From positions 744,001 through 808,000 of the forward strand of contig PUFA01000066.1 of NCBI GenBank assembly GCA_003508835.1: a DNA stretch of 64,000 bases, read 5' to 3'. This stretch comes from Eonycteris spelaea. Its lineage: Eukaryota > Chordata > Mammalia > Chiroptera > Pteropodidae. Under the pieces are notes generated by a model that ran no database searches, was not told where the DNA came from, and worked only from the letters and a program-made list of their open reading frames with translations. A program made the translations under genes and the position numbers. Positions 32,906 through 43,442 of the stretch are shown here, in pieces (position 1 is the first letter of the stretch; each line of letters opens with the position of its first letter).

Positions 32906-33889
32906 TTTTCATCTTCCAGCCCTCCTAATCCTCTGTCCCTGAGGTGAGGCAGAAGGACAGAAGAACAGGCTAGGAAGAAGGACCGGAGGGGTGGGTGAAG
33001 GTGGACAGTGAGTTGGTGACTATGGAAAATTTTCTCTGGCTTGGCAAGATATCCCAAATAACATAAAATTCTTTGTTGTCAATCTTGGAAGGGAAATGTT
33101 TTAGAAAGTTTGGTTGGAGGAGTTTAGAAATCATCTAGCTTCATGTTTGTTAAGTGATTTGTCATCATGAACTAGCCTTAATCCTCTTTGGATAACAAGT
33201 GACGAAACATAAAACCTCGAACCCCATCCCCCTTGTGGGTTCCACTGGCAGCTCACAACGTGTCCGTGTCCGGAGGAAGGTTTTGGCAGGTGCCACTGTC
33301 CTGCTGCCTTCTGGGTGCCACGGGTGTGTATTTACAGGGGCTCTGCTAGCAGAGTCAAGTCCAAAGGCGTGACTCCAGTGGCGGGTGCCCAGGCCCGGTG
33401 ACACTGAGCGGGCCTCCCTGAAAATGTGCAATAGATTCCCTTGCCCAACAGCCTTTCCTGAGACACACCCCAACCCCCCACTCCCCACCCCGCCCCTGGG
33501 CGTGACAAGGGCCCTGCATGTGGGTTCCAAGAGCCTCCAGCAACTAACTCCCCATTCCCTGGGAGTGGCCTCTCTTTCCCCTTACAAGTAAGCAAACCAG
33601 GCTGTCCCACTCACCCCTTCTGCCTGGCCCTAAATGCTTCCCCAACCAGATCTTTATCCCTTGGGGCCATTACATGTGATTTCCCGGTACCGGATGCTGT
33701 CAGATTCCCAGGCCCTGGTGGGGCAGGCAGTTGGGGGTTTCCCAGCATCCCTCCTCACCTTGTCTGGCTTTCTTCCTACTCCTGCTTCCCAAATGGTCAT
33801 TAAAGCAACAAGCAGCATCTGTGGTCCAGCCGCGATATTTCTGATGGGTTACTGTGGCTGAGCTAGATGGCAGACTTCACTCTCCCACC
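32906..33889. other. Unassigned stretch
   Basis: AT-rich near 33040-33180, GC-rich at 33230-33560. No repeat or gene is recognised. Confidence 0.5.
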
Positions 33890-34490
33890 AGGCTGGGATG
33901 GATCTGCCTCAGACGGCCTCCTCTCCAATTTCTACAGCTCTAGGTCATCTGCTCCTTCCTTCTTCCCTCCCTTCCTTCCTTCCTTCCTTCCTTCCTTCCT
34001 TCCTTCCTTCCTTCCTTCCTTCCTTCCTTCCTTCCTTCCCTCTTCATTCTGGCCACTGCAGCTTCTCCTCCCTCTTTCTTTCCCTCTTGCTTTGATCTCC
34101 GGGCTCCGTCACACTCACTCCTTTCTGCTCCTCCAATGTGCCCGGCTCTCCCAGGCCAGCCCCCAGCCTTTGCACTAGCTGAGCTCTTTGTCTGGGGCAC
34201 CTTTTGTTCAGAGCTCTGGCTTCTCCTTATCCTCAGACACTTCCTCGGCGAAGCCTTGCTTGACCACCCAGACTAAGCTAGCCCACACCCCTCAGACATT
34301 TTCTAAATCGTCACTCCCTTTGCCCCTTCGTGGCACCGGCGCTATCTGATGATTTTCTTGTCGATTAACTGGTGTGCTCGTTTAGGATCTATCTACTCTG
34401 ACCACAGGAAACGGGGTCAGAGGGGACCTGGTCACTTTGTTTCCAGAGACCAGAGCCAGCGCTGGCCCCAAGTTGGTGCTCAGAACCGAT
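33890..34490 (+). mobile_element. L2 LINE 3' region with embedded TTCC tract
   Basis: 'ctccgggctccgtcacactc', 'tgtgcccggctctcccaggc', 'cagcctttgcactagctgag', 'cggcgaagccttgcttgacc' and 'gttggtgctcagaacc' follow L2 in order. Confidence 0.75.
33968..34040. repeat. (TTCC)n microsatellite
   Basis: About 18 near-perfect CTTC/TTCC units make a pyrimidine-only tract of about 70 bases. Confidence 0.95.
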
Positions 34491-34690
34491 GAGTGTCTTC
34501 AGTTGAGGCCTCCCCAGAGGCAGATCCTGATGACAGGGATGTAAGCTCCAGAAGTGTATTTAGGAGGTATGGGAACTGCCAGTAAGGAGAGGGGAAGCAA
34601 CCCAGGAAGGGCAGCGGCCCCTGCGGGATGCGGTGTCAAGCAGGTTTTTGCTGTGGGAAAGTTGGGGCGCTTGGGGTGACTGTGTAGGAC
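34490..34690. mobile_element. LTR-like remnant
   Basis: 'gaggcctccccagaggcaga', 'agaagtgtatttaggaggta' and 'gagaggggaagcaaccca' resemble an old ERVL-type LTR. The family is not certain. Confidence 0.45.
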
Positions 34691-35159
34691 ACGCACCTCA
34701 GACTTCAGTTACTTAGCAGCCATCTGGGTTATCAGATTTCTCATCAGAGAGAGAGAGAGAGACCATGTTCTTTCCATGACATTTGTTACATTGTCGTGTT
34801 GTTTATAAGTATTGTTTCTATTACTTACTAAATAGTTTTTATTAGTAGTTGTTTTTAATCTCTTACTGAGACTAATTTATAAATTAAACTTTATCGTGGG
34901 TATGTCTGTATAGGTAAAACTTGGTAAGTATAGGGGTGGGTACCATTCGTGGCTTCAGGCATTTGCTCGGGGTCCTGGGATGTATTCCCCACAGATAAGG
35001 GAGGACGATTGTGCATGTTTCTGCAAACTTCTACCTCCAGCTGCCGGCCCTGCCTCTCCAGTGGCATCTAATAAACATCCCAGATTAACGTGTCTAAAAA
35101 AAAAAATGATTGGTTTTCCACTCCCAAACTTTCTTCTCCTACGGAAGTTTTCCCCATCT
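34691..35159. other. Unassigned AT-rich stretch
   Basis: A short (GA)n lies at 34748-34762 and an A11 run at about 35096-35106. Otherwise nothing is recognised. Confidence 0.5.
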
Positions 35160-35465
35160 CGGTCAGTGGCATCTGTACGCCAATGTCACCTTATCGGAGA
35201 AGCTCCCTCTGACAGCCAATGCGAACATGAAATCATGTCCCCTCCACGGCGCCTTCCATCTCTCGACCCCGCTTTGTTGCTTCAGCACTGGTGTCACCAC
35301 CTGACCATTTGCACACGCTTTGTTTACCGTCTGCCTCGCTGAAACATCATTCTTGAGCGGACGAACGTTGCTGTGTTCCCTGGCACTGGACATCCCCAGT
35401 CCCTAGAACAGTGTGTGGGACATAGTTAGGGCTCAATAAATACATGTTGGAATAAATGAACACGT
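35160..35465 (+). mobile_element. L2 LINE 3' end
   Basis: 'gccaatgtcaccttatcgga', 'gaagctccctctgacagcca', 'gaacagtgtgtgggacatag' and 'ttagggctcaataaatacat' follow L2 to its end. Confidence 0.85.
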
Positions 35466-35628
35466 GAACAAAAACATGACTGAATGAAGGGATGGATGAA
35501 TGAGTGATGCTGTCCCCACTCCCAGACTGAGCTACGTGAAGACCAGGACTCTGTCTGAAGCTGCAAAACCCCAAATTCCCAACCAGTAGTGCTCCATATA
35601 ATTCTACCGCGTCACAAGATCTCTGGAA

Positions 35629-35835
35629 CAATCATTCTCAACCAGGAGTGACACTTGACAATGTCTGTGGAGACATTTTTTGTTTATTGTCTGGACAGGG
35701 ATATGGGTGCTACTGGCATCTACTGGGTGAAGACCAGGATTGCTACTCAATATTCCACAATTCGCGGGTCAGCCCCCCACGACAAAGAACTATCTGCTCC
35801 AAAATGTCAATGGTACTGAGGTCGAGAAACCCTGG
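35629..35835 (+). mobile_element. hAT-Charlie type non-autonomous element, copy 3
   Basis: 'cattctcaaccaggagtgac', 'gacaatgtctgtggagacat', 'gctactggcatctactgggt' and 'gaggtcgagaaaccctgg' match copies 1 and 2. Confidence 0.85.
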
Positions 35836-37002
35836 TCTAAATGGAAGTGGTTTCAGGGTTGGGTCAACCCTTCTGCAATGTCAGGAGTCTAAGTCTATGC
35901 CTCTGTGATTCTCCTGGGCCCCCCACCCCTGGTTGCAATATGGTTGCCATGGCTCCACACATCATACTTATCATTCCATGAGAAACAAAGCAATGTTTTT
36001 GTATCAATCTATCTGTCAGAGGAGAATCTTTTATTATATGGCCAGTGGCACACACTGGGTCACTTGTCCACTCCTAGTCCAATCACTGTCTAAGGAAGAC
36101 TTGAGTTGCTGTGATTGGCTTGGACCCACTGAGCCATCCTGTGGAACTGGACCCAGTGCCTGAGAATGAAATCAGGGTACCCAAGCAACAAAGGGGGAAT
36201 GGCCATGGGAATATTCAACCAACAGCTCCTACCACAAAAGACCAAACCAACCAAACAAATAAAAATGTCTTGCTCTTTCTTCCCATTGCCTTCCACTCAG
36301 AACTCCACCTTCGCTGACCTGGCCCCACTCCCTCAGCTTGATAGAGAGAGGAGGGTGACTCTTTCCACCGCTCCGTCAGACCGCATTGGATCCCAGGCTT
36401 GCCTTTGAATCCAGTTCAATCCGCCGCCCCTTCCAGCGTCCCTTCAACAAAGCAAGGCTCCCCCCTCTGCCTGCCAGAGATCTCTTGCTGGCTCAGCAGA
36501 TCTAAGCTGCTGGTAGCAGTGGCACAAACATCCAAGTTCACCAAAGAGGCCTGACCCCAGGAAGGCAGGTGGGAGTTAAGCAGCCTGAGCCGGTCCACAA
36601 ATGCCAGACAGCTGTGCACATCTTTGGGGCGGAGACGAAAAACAGATACTTAATGTATCTGGTTAGAAATGAGGATTTTCTGGTTTGGTTATGCCTGTCA
36701 TTTCTAATGTATCTCTTCTATTATTCACAGTATTCATGCACCTGACCTTGTCAATTTCACTCTGAGAAGCAACTCGGTGAGCCATCCTCCGAGTCTGACC
36801 CAGAGGCTCCCGGGAGCTGACTGCCCAGCCTCAGCCCTCTCCAAGCTTTGTCGGAGGACAAGTCTGGGTGACGATGCTCACGCAAGGAAAGATTTCGAAA
36901 GCGGTAGATAACCCTTCTCTATTCGGGGCAGAGCCAAAGCAGACTGATTTCTTGATTCCATCCTCCTCTTCCTGTGCCCCCAAACCTGTCGACGGCCCCA
37001 AC
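35836..37002. other. Unassigned stretch
   Basis: No repeat or gene is recognised. 36640-36730 is AT-rich complex sequence. Confidence 0.5.
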
Positions 37003-37035
37003 ATCCAACCAATATCCAACCAATATCCAACCAAT
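37003..37035 (+). repeat. Three tandem CCAAT-bearing 11-mers
   Basis: Three exact copies of atccaaccaat follow each other without spacers. Each contains CCAAT, so three CCAAT boxes are spaced 11 bases apart, about one DNA turn. Confidence 0.95.
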
Positions 37036-37542
37036 CTTGAGTTTAGCCTGGTTTCCTTTTCTTTTCTCATACCACAGATCCGTTCCAGTGGTAAAGCCTG
37101 TTGGCGCTTGATAAAACGTATTTCTCGAAGCTCTGGGGGTTCTCCAGTCCAAGCCGATGGAAGGAAGAGGTCTAGAGGGAGCAGGTAACGTGGGCCTCCT
37201 CGGTCGCCCTCCCAAATGCACGCTGGAGGATGTCCGTGGAGGAGAGGCCCCCAGCAGGAGAGGGGAGAGTAGAAGCAGCGTGAGGGCAGGGTCTTTATCC
37301 CCCCTTGCTCCCTGCCAGGCACCGAGGATTCAGCGTCCTTCTTCGGAGGGCCACCACTTCCCTGTCTGGTCTGGTGACTGCTGCCTCCCCACTTCCCTCT
37401 GGCCAGGAGAGGTAAAGGCTCTCCAGTGTCATTACCTGGGTGTAGTCTTTACTGCTCTCCCCACCCCCACACCTTAGTAAATATTTCATTCATTAAACTC
37501 CCCTCTAGGGCCCAGACTGAATGTGCCATCTGTTTCCTGCAG
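37036..37542. other. Unassigned stretch
   Basis: No repeat recognised. It precedes the candidate exon. Confidence 0.5.
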
Positions 37543-37668
37543 GATCCTGACAGACACACAGGGCATCATCTCATTAGCTGTAAAAAGCAAAATCATCCAT
37601 GTACGGATTGGCATGGAGAACTGTTTGGAAGCAAACACCAAACCGTCAATAGACATTCCCCTCAGGAG
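37543..37668 (+). other. Candidate internal exon (plus strand), 126 bases
   Basis: A strong acceptor ('catctgtttcctgcag') ends at 37542 and a near-consensus donor ('gag|gtaagat') starts at 37669. The 126 bases between divide by three, and two of the three plus frames are open. No protein family is recognised in either frame. It could be an exon of a long noncoding RNA or a chance pairing. Confidence 0.3.
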
Positions 37669-38269
37669 GTAAGATAAGGGTGTTTGTTTTTTTTCAAATG
37701 AATGTCTATTGTTTTTGTAATTTAGAAAGTAGAGGACTGGAAACAACGCACCCTCAAGCCCCACCAGACTCACGGCAGCCTGGACAGAGCCCACACTCTC
37801 CAGCCCGGTGGAGTTGACAAATGTCCTTCCTGGGGGGTTTGGGTGGAGTTCAGGGATGGTCCAACCCAGGACAGTGCCAGGGTGTATCGAGACATCAGCT
37901 TCTAGAAGTTGATGGGAAAGTAGCACAGGAGAAGCATCCACTGCTCGGTCGCCTGTCTCTCCCCAGCACCTGATGATGATGCACCGTTGTAAGGAGACGA
38001 GATGGAAGAGACCAGCCAAACACTGGAAACTTCAGGGCTGTCTCCTCAAATCCTCCAATGGTCATTATGCAAGAAAGCCAGCATTTCCAAAACATAAAGC
38101 TATTTGCCACTCATTTTCTAGAATTCCAAGTGTCTACTTCTGATTCAAGTTCATTCTTCTACATTAGGCAACCATTCTCATGGGTTTATGATGTATTTTT
38201 GGCTTGCGTGTATTCTTAGACGATTTGTACTGTTTTGCGTGCACAGGTCTTATCGTCTGTACCTCTCTT
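37669..38269. other. Unassigned stretch
   Basis: No repeat recognised; a T8 run lies near 37687. The minus-strand open frame of 177 codons over 37486-38019 has no recognisable domain. Confidence 0.5.
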
Positions 38270-38460
38270 ACTTCTTCCACGCCACACTAGAACTAGTCTT
38301 TTAGGATCCAGCCATGTTGTGGCGTGCACGCTTTGCCCATTGCCCTAACGACTGCTCACAACTATGAGGGTGCACCCACATTTTATCCATCCACTCCCCC
38401 CATAATGGACACTCATGTAACCTCTGTTGCAGAAGGGCTACATCAGAAGACCCTCCCACC
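38270..38460 (-). mobile_element. LINE-1-like 3' region, antisense
   Basis: 'ggatccagccatgttgtggc', 'cattttatccatccactccc' and 'cataatggacactcatgtaa' resemble reverse-complement LINE-1 3' UTR. Confidence 0.55.
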
Positions 38461-39309
38461 AGAAAACATGGCTTTATCCATTTTTTATTACTGTTTACAT
38501 TTTGAGGTTCCATTGTTAAGTACACCAAAAATCAAAGGCTCTTTTGGGTGGGGTTTTCCTCTCGTTCACACGCAATTGCCCTCTTTGTCCTTCTCAGAGC
38601 TCTTCAGCTTGAATTCTGTTCCGTTGGGCCCCAGAGCCTGAGCACTCCCCAATTTTCCATACTGTCTTTCTGACTCAAAACTCGTGCCCACTAATCCTGC
38701 GTGTTCGGGATTCATGTCAATGGTCGTATCTCATGAATGCCCACTGTAAAGATGCGATAATCCTTCTTGATGGATTCTTCAAAACAATAGTCTTTTTTTC
38801 AGGCAGGGAAGAAGAGACTGACTGTCCAAGAGTCATAATGGACATCTGTTGTTTTATGTCTGCCCAGGATCCACTTTTTCTTCTTCTGGCCATAGAACCC
38901 TGATTTTCATGTGGGGAGCCATTCCTCCCCACTCCTGGTCTGTGAGGATCCACCTGCCCCCAGTCCAAGTCCTGACCAGTCCGAGTCTTCCACACTCTCT
39001 GACACAGTAATTGGCTCAACAATGGGTATTGACTCAGACCATTTGATAGAAGCTGACCTCCAGGATATTAGCATTCTCTTCCCGTTGAGGTTTCTAAGGT
39101 TGGAAATCAAGCATCCAACCGCTGGAGGTGACAGGAGAAAGTTGGCCTGAAAAAGGAAACAGAGGGGAGAGAGAGACAGTGGGGTGGGAGGGAGAGAAAG
39201 ATGTAGAAGAAAAAGGAAGAGGAGGAGAGGGAGAATCACAAATTCATTACGATATCAAAATCTTCTGAGCTACTGCATTCAGCCATGCCTGAAGGGAGAG
39301 AGGAGATAG
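38461..39309. other. Mostly unassigned; possible family X relative
   Basis: From 38940 to 39160, 'gacacagtaattggctcaac' and 'gggtattgactcagaccatt' resemble the middle of the family X unit. The match is partial. Confidence 0.35.
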
Positions 39310-39463
39310 AAAAGGAAGGAAGATAAGAAGGAAGGAAGGAAGGAAGGAAGGAAGATAAGAAGGAAGGAAGGAAGGAAGGAAGGAAGGAAGGAAGGGAAGG
39401 AAGGAAGGAAGGAAGGAAGGAAGGAAAGAAGGAAAGAAGGAAAGAAGGAAGGAAATAAGGGAG
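39310..39463. repeat. (GGAA)n purine tract, imperfect
   Basis: About 150 bases of GGAA units with GATAAG and AAAG interruptions. It is all purine apart from three single T. It is the reverse complement in type of the TTCC tract at 33968. Confidence 0.95.
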
Positions 39464-39549
39464 GGTTTAAGGGCCATCCCCTCCATGTTCAACACACGCT
39501 CGGACTCGGCCCAAACCAAACTCAGAAACAAGAGCCTTTGAAATCCCAT

Positions 39550-40310
39550 GTTTGAATGTCCCTCTAGCCTGCCACTTAATTAAATGACCCCATAATGAAA
39601 TTTCTCCCCATTGAGTCTATATTTAATAATTAATTGACCTCTTTAGCCAGTTAGGCTCGGAGTCTCATCAATTATGTATTTCTCCCTTCTGTACTCAGCA
39701 CTCACCTCCCAGGGAAACAAGGCCCAAGTGGGAGAAGTTCCAAGTGGTTGAAAGCTGAGAGGGCCCCCCTGAGGGGTGACGCTGGGCCCGAATGTTGACC
39801 TGCTGGGATGGATGGGGAGGCGTGGCATAGGGACAGATCCCGTCTTGGGCCTGAAGATTTCACCAACTGGGGGGCCCTCTTTGAGAAATCAACATTATTA
39901 ATACCAGATCAGGCATAAAAATAAATATTTAGGAAAAAATGACAACCAATCACTTGTTTAAAAGGTGACAGAAATCACAAAATCCAGCAATATTTTTATT
40001 AATTAACTGCCCAGAATACTTTGAGAGTTATTAATGCAGCCAGTTTGTAAATTAGTCACTTCACAAGAAATTTTGAATGCCCTAAAATGCTTTTGCTCCC
40101 GTACGCAAGAAACTTAATTACAATTGCTCCCTTTTGACCACGGACTTCTCGATTATCTCTTCTTATAAATATAATTTCATACAGAGAAAAAAGAAAAGTA
40201 ACTCATTCTTTCCTCTAGAAAAATTGATCAGAAAAAAAAAAAACCCCACCTAATTGGCAGTTTAGAAACGTTTCTTTCGGCTTGATAACCTGTTATTGGT
40301 AATGTCACAT
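39550..40310. promoter_or_regulatory. Candidate conserved noncoding element, TAAT-rich
   Basis: No repeat is recognised here. Homeodomain-type cores abound: 'cacttaattaaatgacc', 'taataattaattgacc', 'ttattaattaactg', 'cttaattacaattgc' and 'cacctaattgg', with 'taaaaataaatattt' and 'ttataaatataattt'. The density and sequence complexity suggest a developmental enhancer. Conservation was not tested. Confidence 0.45.
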
Positions 40311-40317
40311 AATGTAC

Positions 40318-40722
40318 GAGCTAGTTAGTGCTGTCATAACAAAGTATCACAGTCTGGGTGGCTTAAACAATGAAAAATTTTTTTCGCACTTTTCTGGAGT
40401 CTGGAGGTGTGAGATCAAGGTGTCAGCAGGGTTGGCTTCTTCGAAGACCTCTCTCCTTGGCTTGTTATGACTGTCTTCTCCCTGCATCTCTGCATGGTCG
40501 TGTGTGTGTGTGCGCGCGCGTGCGTGCGCGTGTGTCTGCATCCTAATCTTTTCTTATAAAGACTCTGGTCATATTGGACTAGGGCCCACCCTAATGACCT
40601 CATTTTAACTTAATTACCTCTTTAAAACACCGTATCTCCAAATACAGTCACATTCTAGGGTACTGGGGGCAAGGACCGCAACATGGGAATTTGGGGGGGA
40701 CCTAATTCAGCCCATAATACAT
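40318..40722 (-). mobile_element. MLT1-type MaLR LTR, antisense
   Basis: 'agtgctgtcataacaaagta', 'gtctgggtggcttaaacaat', 'ctagggcccaccctaatgac', 'aaatacagtcacattctagg' and 'ttggggggacctaattcagc' follow the reverse MLT1 LTR. It is a solo LTR. Confidence 0.88.
40500..40535. repeat. TG/CG alternating tract inside an MLT1 LTR
   Basis: (TG)n passes into (CG)n and back. It sits just before the LTR string 'cttataaagac'. Confidence 0.95.
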
Positions 40723-41380
40723 ACATTTGTTAGGACAGTTGTCAAATCTGGGAAGACCACTCTCAAGTTTCTTTCCTACATGAGCTAAAACATTTCAAGG
40801 CATTTCAAGTGTTTTAAACGCAGTGACTAATCTCAGACGCTCGCTAACGGATGACTCAGCAACCAATTTATCAATGGCATCCATCTCCATCCTCTGACGA
40901 TGCGTCTGGGGCCACAGTGAGCAGGAGGAGTTCTCTGGGGAGCCACTCTTACACCTGGAGGACACGCGATGACTTCACCAAGCACAGAGATGTCTCTGAG
41001 CCACATGAAATATCTCATGTGGCCAAATGAATGCAATCCCAAGCAGACGGCCCGTTGACCATGTCCAACGTCCCTGCCCTTAAAGCGTTACCCCCGACAT
41101 GATGGCCTTAAGGGACAGTAGTTAAAATAGTGGACCTGGGCACACTTCACAAACATGTGCCCCTTGAATGCGGTGTCAGGGTCCTTCCCAGGGTTTTGGA
41201 AGATGCCTGGGAAAATGACAGGCCTCGAAGTTTAAACCTCAGTAATATCACAGGACATCTGCCTCTAAGTGGGTCCAGGTTGTGAGCCTCCGTCCCCTAA
41301 CCTCACATAGTCTTGGCGAGGCCAGAGTTCCAAAAAAGGAGAGAAAGCAAATGGGGCTTTTTGGGGTGTGATAGGAAGTA
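40723..41380. other. Unassigned stretch
   Basis: No repeat or gene is recognised between the two MLT1 copies. Confidence 0.5.
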
Positions 41381-41625
41381 TGTTAGTTTCCTAGGGTGGC
41401 TGCGAAACAATTACCACAGACTTGGTGGCTTAAAACAATGGAAATTCATTCTCTCCCAGTTCTGAAGGCCAGAAGTCCAAAATCAAAGCGTTGGCAGGTC
41501 CACATTCTCCTCTGGCAACAGAGGAGAATTCTTTGCCTCTTCCAGCTGTTGATGGCCGGAGGCATTCATTGGCTTTGGACACCATCACTCCAATCTTTGC
41601 CTCCATCTTCACTAGTCTTTCTTCG

Positions 41626-41693
<68 letters not shown>

Positions 41694-41881
41694 TTTTTCC
41701 TGTCTCTTAGAAGACCTATCATTGGATTTAGGACCCACCCTAATCCAGGATGATCTCACCTTGAGATCCTTACCTTCATTACATTTGCAAAGACCTTTAT
41801 TCTAAATAAGGTCACATTCATAGGCACCAGAGTTAGGATTTGTACCTATATTTTTGGGGGGACACTACTGAACCCACTACA
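41381..41881 (-). mobile_element. MLT1-type MaLR LTR, antisense, full length
   Basis: It starts 'tgttagtttcctagggtggc', continues with 'cttggtggcttaaaacaatg', 'attggatttaggacccaccc' and 'taaataaggtcacattcata', and ends 'gaacccactaca'. The TG and CA termini of an LTR are present. No viral genes are linked. Confidence 0.92.
41629..41689. repeat. (TC)n microsatellite inside an MLT1 LTR
   Basis: About 30 TC units are inserted at the LTR position that holds TG/CG in the copy at 40318. Confidence 0.95.
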
Positions 41882-42339
41882 TAGGGTAGGGAGGCGGTCA
41901 ACAATGTCCTCATCAGTCATGACCTTAGGAGAACAGATCTAGGCCTCGGTGGTTTCATTGAAAAGGAAAGAGCGCCTGCTCATGACTGAAATCCCACCAG
42001 CAGGGCTCTGCTCAATTCGGCCCTTCCAGCCATCACCCCTAGATAAAGCCTCTGACAGCAAATACTCAAGAACCATGTTTTTCTCCAACACAGCAGCATC
42101 ACCTACACTTCCGTCATACCCTTCACCGTCGTAATGATTTCCATCTTCCACAGCCACAGCCCATGAGGCACGGGAGCACGTGTGGAGCATCCTGCTGCAG
42201 GTTTTCTGGACCAGGCCTAAGGGTGATGCCCATCACTTCCAGCCCCCGCTGTTGGTCGGAAGTCAATTACAGGGCCATGTCCAGGTGCAAGGGGCGCTGT
42301 GAAACACAGTGAAGGGACGTGCTTGGCACAGATACTGGG
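41882..42339. other. Unassigned stretch
   Basis: No feature recognised. Confidence 0.5.
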
Positions 42340-42570
42340 AGAACTAGCAACAGATAAACCTATGGTATGTCAGATGGCGATGAGCGCTATGGAGGCGAAT
42401 AAGATGAAGAGCTGATTCTAGCACAGATCGTGATGGTAAACAGCGTGGTCGGGAGGGCCCTACTGAGAAGGCGACAGTGCACGTTCTAAGCATGCGAATT
42501 GCTAAGGAACAGCGTTGCAGGCAAGGGGAACAGCGTTTGCAAAGGGGATGGGCAAGGGACCACTGTGGTG
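42340..42570 (-). mobile_element. L2 LINE, antisense, left part
   Basis: 'atgtcagatggcgatgagcg', 'ggccctactgagaaggcgac' and 'ggggaacagcgtttgcaaag' are reverse L2 landmarks. The rest appears to resume at 42850. Confidence 0.72.
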
Positions 42571-42584
42571 ATTTTGAAGGACCG

Positions 42585-42735
42585 CGAGTCAGTCACACTA
42601 CTGAATTCATCGCTTGTTCCCTGTCTCCCCCACTGGAATGCCAGCCTTGTGCAGATGGGGTCGTCGCCTGTTTTGTTCGCTCCTGTTTCCCAAGGGCCTG
42701 GAGCAGTGCCTGGCACAGCGAAGGCACTTGATTGC
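42585..42735 (+). mobile_element. L2 LINE 3' end, sense, between two antisense parts
   Basis: 'ttccctgtctcccccactgg', 'ccttgtgcagatggggtcgt' and 'gagcagtgcctggcacagcg' are the sense L2 3' end. It lies between two antisense L2 pieces. Confidence 0.82.
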
Positions 42736-42849
42736 GGAATGCTGCCCGAATGTGACAGGATCGGGACAAACCAGGGTTAGATAGGTGTCCTCCAGCAAGT
42801 CCACTCTGGCCGTGGGCCGTGGTAGGGATCAAAAGTTTCTGCTTGTGAA

Positions 42850-42965
42850 TAGGGAATTCATCATTGGAGGGTTTGCGGCGGTGAGGGATGAGCACTGATT
42901 TTTCATTTTGAAAAGATCGCTCTGGCTGCTGCGGGAAGATGGTCCGCAGGTGACAACCTGGCTAC
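42850..42965 (-). mobile_element. L2 LINE, antisense, right part
   Basis: 'attttgaaaagatcgctctg' and 'gctgctgcgggaagatggtc' match the antisense L2 segment expected downstream of 42570. Confidence 0.6.
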
Positions 42966-43419
42966 GTGTCCGACGCTGAGAATGTGGGTTCCGTCCAACC
43001 CGCCTCAGCGGCAGCCAAGGGAGGAGGTGTTTTGGGAGGTGGGGGATGGGGCCCTGAGGACCCCCTTGTCCCTGAGTAGCACTACAGAAAAGGGCCTTCT
43101 CTTGGGCCTTTGGAAATGACATTAAATAAGCTCTCCCCTCCGTCCCAAGGACCAGCAGCCCACGCGAAAAGAAGGCTCACCACTCACCTGGGCTCTCTGC
43201 CACCTTACTGGCCCATCCTGTCCACAGGGCCCTAGGGAACTATAATTGTACAAATCAGTCCTCTAAACAGCTGAAGAAAAAGCACAATTTGATGGCACCT
43301 TGATTGGTATTTTGGGAGAAAGCGGTGTTTAAAAGGGTTGAGGTAGTCAATCGAAGCACGTAAAAAGGGGACAATTTCAAAACTCTGCAACGGCATTTCA
43401 TATACATAACCCGAGTAAC
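42966..43419. other. Unassigned stretch ending in an A-tail
   Basis: 43240-43419 leads into A23 and could be the body of a retroposed sequence. I recognise no SINE, LINE or parent gene, and no AATAAA is seen near the tail. Confidence 0.4.
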
Positions 43420-43442
43420 AAAAAAAAAAAAAAAAAAAAAAA
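43420..43442 (+). repeat. A23 run
   Basis: Twenty-three uninterrupted A. A run this pure is usually fairly young. Confidence 0.95.

Noticed and set aside
37003..37035. CRISPR-like short direct repeats
   Set aside because: There are only three copies with no spacers, in vertebrate-type DNA.
37486..38019. Minus-strand open frame of 177 codons
   Set aside because: No recognisable domain and no splice context on that strand; the plus-strand exon signals in the same place are more convincing.
39247..39549. Open frame rich in Phe-Leu-Pro-Ser repeats
   Set aside because: It is a direct translation of the GGAA microsatellite; the same holds for frames over the TTCC and TC tracts (33.9-34.1 kb and 41.4-41.8 kb).
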